From NCBI GenBank assembly GCA_034336665.1, contig CM067588.1, positions 5,644,655 to 5,708,654 of the forward strand: DNA of 64,000 nt, in the 5' to 3' direction. Source of the stretch: Luscinia megarhynchos (lineage: Eukaryota > Chordata > Aves > Passeriformes > Turdidae). Shown in pieces: positions 22,901-34,900 of the stretch. Position numbers and translations under genes: made by a program. The notes below the pieces were generated by a model that did no database searches, was not told where the DNA came from, and was given only the letters and a program-made list of their open reading frames with translations. The first letter of the stretch is position 1. Each line of letters starts with the position of its first letter.

Positions 22901-25900
22901 AACTCAGTGTCATAGGAAAAGAATCACTATTTTCAGGAGTCTGCCCAAACCCTCCAGAGGGAGGGAATGGTAAAGGAGAAATTACAAAGCTTCAGCACAC
23001 AACAATTTAAACAAATTAGAAGCAGCTGCAAAACTTACTTTTGCAAAACTCCTGAGCTTCAGACCACGTTAGATTGTCAAGACATGTGATAGTTGGTGAT
23101 ATCTGTGGCTGTTCCACGTATCCAGGCCGGCAAGTGTAGTTCACAGTCATCCCAGCAGGAAACTCAGTCTGATTTTCATATTCCTTGCTTAGCTCAGCAA
23201 ACAGCAGAGGTGTTGGTGTGCCACAACCAGCTGCCAGGAAACAAAATGGGCATGAGGAAAATGTCCCTGGCTGTGAAATGCAGCTAAAGAGAAACAGGTG
23301 CATCGATGGGCACTGTTAAACCCCAAGTTATTAATGTGTCTTCTATGCAGTCTGACATTTGTCTGCTGCAAATAACACTCAGCATGTAAGGACACAGGCA
23401 CCTCATTTTTGTGGTCTTGGTCTTAAAAAAAAGTGGTGCCTTCACTCAGCTCTGGGCTGTAGGGTACAGAAATCTTTAATTTCAGTATTTAGAACATCCA
23501 AGCCTGTCTCCTTTTAGGAAACTTGAGCAGTGCCAGCAGCTCAATCCCAGTGCCACCAAAGTGAGCACAGTGGTTCTCCCAGGTGGGTGGCAGGTTTGCC
23601 TGATCTAGGGTGAGCCTGGCAGGGGATGGGTGCTGAGCCTGGTGTAGGATTGATGTTGAGCCTGGCACGGGATGGATGCTGAGCCTGGCAGGGGATGGGT
23701 GCTGAGCCTGGCAGGGGATGGGTGCTGAGCCTGGTGTAGGATGGATGCTGAGCCTGGTGTAGGATGGATGCTGAGCCTGGCGTAGGATGGATGCTGAGCC
23801 TGGTGTAGGATGGGTGCTGAGCCTGGTGTAGGATGGATGCTGAGCCTGGCGACGGGATGGGTGCTGAGCCTGGCAGGGGATGGATGCTGAGCCTGGCACG
23901 GGATGGGTGCTGAGCCTGGTGTAGGATGGTGCTGAGCCTGGCACGGGATGGGTGCTGAGCCTGGTATTGGATGAAGGCTGAGCCTGGCCTGGGATGGGTG
24001 CTGAGCCTGGCGTAGGGATGGATGCTGAGCCTGGTGTAGGTTTGATGCTGAGCCTGGCACGGGATGGGTGCTGAGCCTGGCACGGGATGGGTGCTGAGCC
24101 TGGTGTAGGATTGGTGCTGAGCCTGGTGTAGGATTGGTGCTGAGCCTGGTGTAGGTTTGATGCTGAGCCTGGTGTAGGATTGGTGCTGAGCCTGGCAGGG
24201 GATGGGCGCCGAGCCAGCCCCACCTGCACAGCGCGGGTAGGGACGGCTCCAGTTGCCCCAGGCCGTGCACAGCAGCGAGGGCTCCCCGAGCAGGGAGAAG
24301 CCGGGCTGGCAGCTGTAGCTCACGGAGGCGCCGCTGCTGAAGCTGGTCCCCGGCGCGGCGCTGGGCGTGGCGTGGGCGATGGCGGGGGGCGGCGGGCACG
24401 GCCGCGCTGCAGGGCAGGAGGGAGAGCGGAGCTTCAGCCCGTACCCAGAGCTGGAGCGCTGGCAGCGCAGCAAAGCCCCTCCCAGCCGCTCACCTGGCTG
24501 GCAGCTGGGGACAGCGGGCACCCAGTGGCTGTCGGGCTGGCACTCGGCCCCTCGGCTGCCCCTCAGCACGAAGCCCGGGTGGCACTGGAAGGTGACGTTG
24601 TCCCCGGGGCGGTACACAGCCCTCCGGCCCTCTGCCACCTCCCCGTCCTTGATGCTGGGGCTGCTGCAGGTGATCGCTGGGAGGGAAAAGCAGCAGGGCT
24701 CGGGGTTGGGGAGCAGCTGCCAGAGCTGAGGGATCCTCCCCTGCTTTTGGGAGCTGTGTGAGCGCAGTGCTCTCCCTTCCCTCCGCGTGGAACAGCATTG
24801 CCGGCTCACCTGCGCAGTGGGGGTAAGGGATGCTCCAGACTCCCGTGGGCAAACAGGAAACCGTGGTTTTCCCGGTGAGGACGTACCCAGGGTCGCAGGT
24901 GTTACTTCACTGACACGCCAGGGATGAACTCCCTCACACCCTGGCTGTCGTGATGGCCGTTTCTGATAACTGGAGGGGCAGGACACGGCGGCACTGCAAG
25001 GAGAGGCAAAAGTCCCAGCTAGCCAAGAGCTGGTACCACAACCCCCCGTAGGGTAAGGCAGCCTTCTAGCTTTGAATGAGGATTATGAGGATGGCAGGAC
25101 AAACACGTGCATGTTTTTCCTTCCCAGCCCTTGAGAGCAGCCCCTTTACCTCCACGCAGAGGTTCAGGAATCAGCTACCACCCTGCCCCTCATCTGCACT
25201 TACACTTCTCACAGGTGGGGACTGGAGGGTGCCACTTGCCCCCAAACTGGCACTGAGACTCCTGAGAGCCGTTCAAGGCATAACCAAGGTTGCACTCGAA
25301 GAAAATGGTGTCCTCCAGCATGTAGGTGGTCTCCAGCCCACTGACTTTGCCATTCTCGATCTCTGGCCGGGTGCAGCCGGTTGCTGGAAGGGAAGAGCAG
25401 GAGGGTGTGAGGAGCCGGGGGTGTGGGACCCGTCCTGGCTGTGGAGGGGCACTGGGCAGGGACAGCACCTGCTGCTGAGCCTTGGCATCACTGCCACGGG
25501 CATTTCAGCATTACTGACTCTTGCTCTTACACAAAATATCATTATTGGCTGTTGCTGAGCGTTTGTACCCAGCGGGCACAGAAAGGGAAACCCAGAGAGG
25601 CACAAGGGGCTGCTCCTGCCCCTGGCACCTCTGGTCTCTGCCTCGCCCTGGGGATTTGGTGGCAGTGATTAAACCGAGAGCCAAGAAGGGGAAGGAGCCC
25701 AGGGGCAGCAGGGAGGGGACAGGACACACCTTGGCAGCGGGGCTGGGGCCGGCTCCAGGTCCCCCGGGCCGTGCAGCGGATGGAGGCGTTGCCCAGCAGG
25801 GAATAGCCCTCGGCGCACCAGTAGCGAACCAGCGCGCCCGGGCCGTGCCGCGCCCCGCGGCCGCCGCTGTGCCGCCCGTTGGCGATGCTGGGGGGCGGGG

Positions 25901-28900
25901 GCACCGCACCTCTGCCGGGCGAGAGGGGCGCTCAGAGACGGGCAGGGCAGGAAAACCCCCACAACCAACATTCTGCCAGCAAGCGTCACTCTGGACAGGG
26001 TAATCAACCCTTCCAGGAGCTCTCCTTAGCTCTGCTCTCCACCAAAAACCAGCACCCTGCTTTTTAGAGATTTTTCGGAAGTAATGCGTCAAATTTAGTT
26101 GTAATGAAAACTGAAGCAACAATGCTTCCCCATCAGCAACAAAAACGAAAAGCTGTTACGCCAAAACGCTGCTCAAATAAGCACTTGATGCGTAGAAAAC
26201 CAATTAAGAAAATTGTAAAATCTCCGGGTTGTTTTGAACATTAATCGCTCTGAATAAATAAATAAGAATAAATTTTAAAAAATAAAAATAAATAAAAAAT
26301 AAAAATAATAAAATAAATTAAAAATAAAAATAAATAAAAATAAATGTAAGTAAATAAATAAAAATAAATGTAAGTAAAATAAAAATGATAAAAATAAAAT
26401 TAAGTAAATAAAAATAAATAAAAAATAAATAAAAAATAAAAATGATAAAAATAAATAAAAAATAAAAGTAAATAAATTAAAAAAAATAAAAGTAAATAAA
26501 TAAAAATAAATGTAAGTAAATAAAATAAATATAAGTAAATAAAAATAAATAAGTAAATATAACTTAGTAAAAGTAAGTATTAATACAGAAATAAAAATAT
26601 AAATACTATTAAATAATATAAATATAAATACTATTAAAGAAATAGAAATATAAAAATTATAAATAATATGAAATAGAAATAGAAATAGAAATAGAAATAG
26701 AAATAGAAATAGAAATAGAAATAGAAATATAAAAATATTAATAATTTTAGATAAATTAATAAATTAATAAATAGATAAATAAATGGAATCAGAGGAGTGT
26801 GAGCTGCCCCACGTCCCCGTGCTTGGTACCTTGGCACCGTGGCGCTGCCCCGCTCCACGTGCCGTGCTCCCCGTCCAGCGAGGTGCAGGACAGGGAGGTG
26901 TTCCCGGCCGGGGCCAGCCCCGCCGCACAGCTGTAGGTGACCACGTCCCCGAAGGAGAAGCTGTGCCTGGAGCCGCCGCTGTGTGTGCCCTGGGGGATGG
27001 CCGGAGGGGCAGCGCAGGTGATACCTGGGGCAGGACAGGGGCGCGGTCAGCACTGCCCGGGCAGCGCGCTGATGGACAGGAAACCTCAGCAGTGACACAA
27101 TGACCCAAATTCTCCAGGAAGAAAGTTTGCATGGAAAAAAAGTCACACGTGGGGAGGAAAATCTACCGCCTCCTGCGAGTCGCTTCCTTCTGCCCCTGTC
27201 TGCGACAATTCTCGCCTCCTTTTCCATAACCATGGTGGCACAAAGAGAGACTGACCCGTGAGAAACACCCACTGACAGGCAGTTTAAAACATGGATGCTT
27301 CTTCCCAGTTTGGACCAGAACAAATAAAAGACCTTTGGAACCATTTTCAGAAGCATATCCAAAACAAAACGAAAAGAAAAAGGAACTATTTTACACATTC
27401 AGTGACAATAAAACCTTTGGCTTGAAAGAAGCCGCACTTTATCATGTGAAACATCTCCAAAAACCTGTTGTGGTGTCCTACTTACGCTGGCAGACAGGAG
27501 GATCCCCACTCCACGAGACACGCGTGCCAGAGACCTCACAAATTCTGTGGGAGCCTCCCACCAGCTTGTACCTGGACCACAAAAAAGGGTTAATTAATTT
27601 AACAGTGAGATTTCTTGGGATTTCTTTATGACCTTTGCAAGTGGCAGCCAAGAGTTGTGACTTGGGAACTGGGTTGTGTAAAGCTGAAAATCCACTTCGC
27701 TCTCACCAGGGCGGGACTCACTCTTTGTCACGAGTGTAATTTTGTGTAAAGCTGAAAATCCACGTCACTCTCACCAGGGCACTCTCACCAGGGGAGGACT
27801 CACCCTTTCTCGCAAGTGTAATTTTGTGTAAAGGTGAAAATCAACTTCGCTCTCACCAGGGCGGGACTTACCCTTTGTCACGAGTGTAATTTTGTGTAAA
27901 GCTTAAAATCCACTTCCCTCTCACCAGGGCGGGACTTACCCTTTGTCACAAGTGTAATTTGGTGTAAAGCTGAAAATCCACGTCACTCTCACCAGAGGAG
28001 GACTCACCCTTTGTCACAAGTGTAATTTTGTGTAAAGCTGAAAATCCATTTCCCTCTCACCAGGGCGGGACTCACCCTTGTCACGAGTGTAATTTTGGTG
28101 TAAAGCTGAAAATCCATTTCCCTCTCACCAGGGCGGGACTCACCCTTGTCACAAGTGTAATTTTGGTGTAAAGCTGAAAATCCATTTCCCTCTCACCAGG
28201 GCGGGACTCACCCTTTGTCACAAGTGTAATTTTGTGTAAAAGTGAAAATCCATTTCCCTCTCACCAGGGCGGGACTCACCCTTTGTCACAAGTGTAATTT
28301 TGTGTAAAAGTGAAAATCCATTTCCCTCTCACCAGGGCGGGACTCACCCCTTGTCACAAGTGTAATTTTGTGCAAAGCCACTTCCCTCTCACCAGGGCGG
28401 GACTCACCCTTTGTCACAAGTGTAATTTTGTGCAAAGCCACTTCCCTCCACCAGGGCAGGACTCACCCTTTGTCGCAAGTGTAGTTGATTTTGGATCCGA
28501 GGAGGAGATCTGTCAGGACAACAGCCCTGCCATTCGCTGGGTTCCCCGGGTCGGGGCACTGCTTCCCTGGAAGGGAATGGCAGCCTGTGTCACCTCGGCT
28601 GTGCTCCATCCCTGCCAGGGCTGTCACCACTGGAGCAGCCACAAAACCGCAGGTGCTCAGCACTTGCAGGACGTACTTGTGCAGAACTGCGGCGCTGCCG
28701 ACCAGCTCTGGTTGCTGAGGCAGGTGACGGCTGGTGACACGCCCAGGAGCGGGGTGTAGCCAGGCTGGCACTCGTATTCCACCCTGCTGCCCTCGGGAAA
28801 CGCCGTTCGGTTCCTGTAGGGCTCCTTCAGCTCGGCAAAGCCCAGCCTGGCAGGGGCTCTGCAGCCAGCTGCCCGGAGAGAGACACAGCCCGGTGTTAAA

Positions 28901-31900
28901 GAGCCAGAAAAGGGGTTGGGAGAGCAGGGGAGGGTCGATGCCCTGTTGGGACACTTGCCCTGCTGGCAGACAGGCACAGGCGGCTCCCAGGTGTTGTTTG
29001 CTTGGCACTGGGTCTCTCTGTGGCCACGAATGGCGTAGCCTGGGTCGCACTCGAAGGTCACGGTGTCCCTGTGTGCGTAGGCAGACCTGAGAGCCACGAT
29101 CCTCCCATGCTGGATCTGTGGGACAGGACAATTCGCCGCTGGAAAGAAAAAAAAAAAAGAGGTGCAGGGGATCAAAACTGGCCCTCAGGCAGAGCTGAGC
29201 TGCTGTGAAGACACCAAGGGTTGCAATTTTAGGGCACAAGCCTGAAAATCATTTTCCTAGAGATGATGCTGTGCCTGCATCCTGCAATATCAAACATCTC
29301 CAAGGGGAAAGGGGATCCTGGGGCAGCTCTCCAGCCTCCCCTGCTCTGCCTGCACCTCAACCCTTAAAAATGCCACGCAGGAATTCCAGCTGGCTGGAGT
29401 TTCCCGGTGTTTCCCCAGCAGGGAGCAGCAGTGCTGGGAGGATTTCTGGGGGTCGCTGCAGCTCGGGCAGCCCAGCCCCACCTCCGCAGGCGGGCAGGGG
29501 CTCGCTCCACACGCCGTTGCGGCCGTCGCGGGTGGTGCAGTGGACGGAGGGCTCCCCGTGCAGGGGGAAGCCGCGGTCGCAGCTGTAGGTCACCGAGGTG
29601 CCGTAGTGGAACTCGTCCTGCAGCCTCCCCGAGTGCCTCCCGTTGGGGATGTCCGGGGGGGGCTCGCAAGGGATGCCTGCAGAGGGCAGAACAAGGCGTG
29701 TCAGGTCTGCAGCAGCACCAAACCCCTGGAATGCCTCGGTCTGTGGGGCACAAACACTTGTTCTAAGGATGGCATGACGTGAGCTCCCAGTGGGAGCTGG
29801 CTGGCAGCAGGATGGAACCTCCCTGGCAGGTAGAAAGCACAGCAGCGATCAAAGCTCTGTGGAGGAAATACCTGCATGCTTTGCATTTTCTACTTTGTAA
29901 GAAAAAATAAATCAAATCGTTATTTTGCATCACCTGATGGCATGATTGCAACAGGCACAGTCTGTGTGTCAGCTGTGCTTCACACCTACCTGGAGAAGCT
30001 GGGAAATGCTTTAAAAGCCCAGAATGTGCCAGAAAATGTTTCATCCTTCATATGAAGCCCCTGCTCAGCCACACTACTTGATCAGCAGAGAAGCCCCGAG
30101 GTGGAATTGCTGAGGAGCAGCCCAGCAGTGACCAGGGCTTGCAGGGAGGGAGCAATCCCACAGGGAGGGATTTGGGGCTCAGTGCTGGCCCTGGCTCAGT
30201 GCTCTGTCTGTCCCTGGCACTGTCCCCTCTGGGTCTGACACAACAACCCCCAAGCTGGACATGTTTCCCCTCCTCTCCTGCCGTGGTGTCAGTCAGCAGC
30301 AGGACACTCAAGCACTGCTGGAAAACTCCAGCTGAGGTGCTGCATTCCATAATCCCCTAAGCTTTGGGATCTTGTACCTTTTCCCAGACTGCTTTCTTAT
30401 GACTTCCAAACCTGATAATTTTCCTGCCCACAGAGCGGAGAAATTTTCTGTGAAAGCTTTGATTGGAAAGGTGTGGCAGTCTCTGCTGGAAAACATTTCC
30501 CAGCTCCGTGCAAACCCCCAGAGCCATGAGCTACTTACGCTGACAGAGGGGAACGTCCCCACTCCATGCAACACGTCCCCCAGAGACCTCACAGCGTCTG
30601 CTGGCTTTTCCAATTAACCTGTGCCTGCAGTTGAAAGGATTAGTCATTCATCCCAAGCCATTTCAGTTGGAGTTAGTGCTCCTCCCCTGCACCTGGGGTG
30701 TGGGATTGCCCTGCTGGCAGGGGAGGTTCCTCCCTTGCTGTCCTGGCCCATTTCTCAATATTTTGTATAGGCACAGTAGTGAGCACCTCTATATGTGCTC
30801 TATAGGTACAGAACCCTGTAAATGGGCTTCTGTACAGAATCCATTTACTGGGAGTGTATGAAAAGGGATTAAAAAAGGGGACACTCACCTAATCCATCTC
30901 CAAACCAGGACTTACCCTTCCTCACAGCTGTAAACCACTGTAGACCCAAGCTGGAGATTTGTCAGGGAAATAATCTTGCCATTCATGGGCTCACCAGGGT
31001 GACTGCACTGTTTCCCTGGGGAAGGAAAACACCCTTATTTGAGGCTCCTGTCTCTCTACACCCCAGTACAAAATATGCAATTATTCCTCCAGTCCCCTGC
31101 CCACAATCCCAACATGAGTTTCCAACAACAAAGAGTTACATGGCTTTACTAGTCACATATTCAGAATAACATCAAGGTTTTGGCAGCATGGACAGAGCCT
31201 GAGACCTGATCCTCCTGCAACAATGGACACCAAAGCAAGGAGCTATTCACTTTTACAGAACTCTAGTGCTTCTGCCCACACTCCACTCTCAAGGCATGTA
31301 ATAGCAGGTGACATTCCTGGGACTTTAGCATATCCAGGGCGGCAAGTGTATTGCACAGTCTTCCCAACAGAAAAACCAATGGCATTTCTATGCTCCTCAT
31401 TTAGCTCAGCAAACTGTAACCTTGTGGGAGGATCACAAGCACCTAGTGAGAGAGAAAAGAGAGGTGAGAAGCAGGCAGGACAGGCACATCAGGGGCAAGC
31501 ACACAAAGAGCACTGTTAGGAGGAAAGGGGTTTGGTTTGCCTTGAAAAACGTGTATTTTGATTAATATAGCCATTAATAAACACATTTTCCCAAAGACTT
31601 GCAGAGGATTAGGTTCTTATTCCCAGGGTGGGCTTAAATCTTCCCCTCAAAGGGTTTAACAACATGTTTTAAACAGGGTTAGGGGACATAAAACAGCAGT
31701 GCACCCCGAGGCAGTTCTGTGACATACCTGGAGGCCTGCTGGAGGAGCTGTGGTCAGGCGGGGCTCTGTCACACTCGGGAGCAGGGGGCTGCCAGCTGCC
31801 ATCCTCCTGGCAGGACACGCTGGCGCTGCCCCGCAGGCTGTACCCGTCCTGGCACCGAAACGTCACCGACTGCCCGGGGGCAGAGAGAGCCCCGTGGCCA

Positions 31901-34900
31901 CCAACTTGCCGTGCATTGGCCACGGTTGGGTTGATGCAGACAGTCCCTGGGAATGAGGGTGTGCAGGAGTTGGAGCAAAGGCAAACCCAAAAGCACAGGC
32001 TGCTCGTGTTGCAGCAACAAAACCAGGTTTGGCCACACAAACCTCCCCAGCCGTGGCAAGGCTTGACATTAACTGATTCCACGAGACACTTTAACTGGAA
32101 TTAAACCCTGGAATTAATTTGCATGGAATTAATCCTCCTCTTGGAGGATCTGTTTGCACTGGTGAGGGTGTCGCCTGCGCTCAGAGCCACACGGTGAGTT
32201 TGTCCCCAGCGGGGGCAGAGCCCGGGCTCACCTTCACAGCGAGGGCGGGGCTGGCTCCAGTTGCCCGATGCTCTGCAGAACACGGCGGCGTTTCCAACCA
32301 GGTAATAGCCGGGATTGCAGGTGTACCTTACAGACATCCCAGCGCTAAAGAACGCTTTGTCCTGCCCGTTGTGATTGCCATTGGCGACCTCCGGAGGCAT
32401 CGGGCACGGCCGGGCTGCGAGAGGGAGATGAGAAATTAAACTCAGCGGGAGAGAAGGGAACAAGGGGAAGGCAGCCAGAGTGATGCTGCACGGATGGGTT
32501 AAATCCGTGCCTGAAACCCTGTTCCTGCCTGAATCCTCTGCTCCTGCCTGAATCCTCGGCTCCTGCCTGAACCCTCTGTTCCTGCCTGAACCCTCTGTTC
32601 CTGCCTGCACCCCTGTTCCTGGGCGGCAGCCACACTCACCTCTCTGGCACACGAGCACCGGCGGGTCCCAGATGCCCCCGGGCTGGCACCGAGCCTCCTC
32701 GGGGCCCTCTGCTGCATAGCCAGGGTGACAGTCAAAGTGCAGAGTCTCTCCAGCTCTGTAGGCGCTCTGCAGGTTGTGGACCTTGCCGTTCTGCACCTCG
32801 GGTACCTGGCAGCCGATCGCTGTGGGGACAGACTTCAGTGCATGAGCCGGGTCCCGCACGCACAGAGCCCTCCCTCCCTCCCCTCCCCTCCCTGCCAGGA
32901 CCCTGCAGGACACGCAGCCCCCCTCCCGCCGCCCCAGCCCAGGAGCGAGGCAGCCACACACCTTCACAGCGGGGCAGGGGCCGGCTCCAGAGCCCGGAGT
33001 CCGTGCAGGTGATGGACGCATTGCCCAGCAGCTGGAAGCCGTCCTGGCAGCTGTAGGACACGGTCCCGCCCCGGGACACCCTGGCCGAGGGATGCCCGCT
33101 GTGCCGCCCGTTGGCGATGCTCGGTGCCCGGGGACATGTCACCTCTGCGGAGGGAGGGAAACCCCCTGAGACTTTGGGAGAGGTGATTTTGGAGAGCCTG
33201 CTCAGCCCCACCCTGCAGCATGTCAGATTTTGGGGGGACAGAGGGCTCGAGCCCCAGATACTGCCAGCTGCAGCCTTTGGGTGTCCTGCCTGTCCTCTGA
33301 TTTTTCCGGACAAAGAGTATTGAAACGATCCATTTAAACTCAGCTGGTCTCCCCCTAAAAGCTGTGTCCCCGCCGTGCCCGTGCGGGTCCCAGCACTGTC
33401 ACATCCCTGGCTGTGCTGGAGCCAGGCTGTGGCTGCAGCACGGGGAGGAGGATGCCGCCTCTGCATTCCTGGCTCTTAGCTTGTTCTTTACGTATCAGAA
33501 ACCCGTATATTTCATTAAAATGGAATTTAGTCTCTCACTGACGGTCTCAGTGGATTTGGTGAGGGTGCCCCCTGCGCTCAGAGCCACACGGTGAGTTTGT
33601 CCCCAGCGGGGACAGAGCCCGGGCTCACCTTCACAGCGAGGGCGGGGCTGGCTCCAGTTACCCGATGCTCTGCAGAACACGGCGGCGTTTCCAACCAGGT
33701 AATAGCCGGGATTGCAGGTGTACCTTACAGACATCCCAGCGCTAAAGAACGCTTTGTCCTGCCCGTTGTGATTTGCATTGGCGACCTCTGGAGGCATCGG
33801 GCACGGCCGGGCTGCGAGAGGGAGATGAGAAATTAAACTCAGCGGGAGAGAAGGGAACAAGGGGAAGGCAGCCAGAGTGATGCTGCACGGATGGGTTAAA
33901 TCCGTGCCTGAAACCCTGTTCCTGCCTGAACCCCTGTTCCTGCCTGCAACCCCTGTTCCTGGGCAGCAGCCACACTCACCTCTCTGGCACACGAGCACCG
34001 GCGGGTCCCAGATGCCCCCGGGCTGGCACCGAGCCTCCTCGGGGCCCTCTGCTGCATAGCCAGGGTGACAGTCAAAGTGCAGAGTCTCTCCAGCTCTGTA
34101 GGCGCTCTGCAGGTTGTGGACCTTGCCGTTCTGCACCTCGGGTACCTGGCAGCCGATCGCTGTGGGGACAGACTTCAGTGCATGAGCCGGGTCCCGCACG
34201 CACAGAGCCCTCCCTCCCTCCCCTCCCCTCCCTGCCAGGACCCTGCAGGACACGCAGCCCCCCTCCCGCCCCACCCACACACCTTCACAGCGGGGCAGGG
34301 GCCGGCTCCAGAGCCCGGAGTCCGTGCAGGTGATGGACGCATTGCCCAGCAGCTGGAAGCCGTCCTGGCAGCTGTAGGACACGGTCCGCCCGGGACACCC
34401 TGGCCGAGGGATGCCCGCTGTGCCGCCCGTTGGCGATGCTCGGTGCCCGGGGACATGTCACCTCTGGGAAGGGAGAGAAATCATCCTGCGGGTCTGCTCT
34501 TTGTGCTTTGTGTGCTGCTGGGACAGCTCGGGTGATTTCCTGAATTCTGCTCTGTTTGCTGGATCGAGGGTTTAGTTCACTAAAAGTGCAGCTGCACCTG
34601 AGGAAATCACTGCCAGTGATGACAGTCCCGACAGGACTGCAGGGACATCCCAGGGTCTGGCAGGTTGTGATTTCTTTCCAGCCCACAGTGAAGGTGAGCC
34701 CAGCTCTGCCCAGAAGCAGTGTCAGGAATCCCGCCGGGATTCGGATCCTGCCGTCCCACGGGGTTAACCTCTCCCCATCCCTGCCGGAGCCCCGACAGGG
34801 CACACACATCCCGGTGCCCACCCCGGCGTTTCTGCCCCTCTGCCAGCCCTGCTCGGAGAAGGGAAGGCAGGACAGACCCATCCCGGCTTTGCCTTTCCGC

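Larger units (their letters stand above)
32155..33148. repeat. Segmental duplication, copy 1
   Basis: Nearly identical to 33545-34467, exons and introns alike, including the TGAGTTTGTCCCCAGCGGGG flank. Copy 1 has a longer short-repeat array, and its intron after CCP5 has about 20 extra bases (CGCCCCAGCCCAGGAGCGAG). Confidence 0.9.

Noticed and set aside
26634..27398. Minus-strand frame ending in FYFYFYF-type repeats
   Set aside because: A read-through of the CCP15 exon into the AAATA/GAAATA tract; the exon itself is annotated, the rest is intron.
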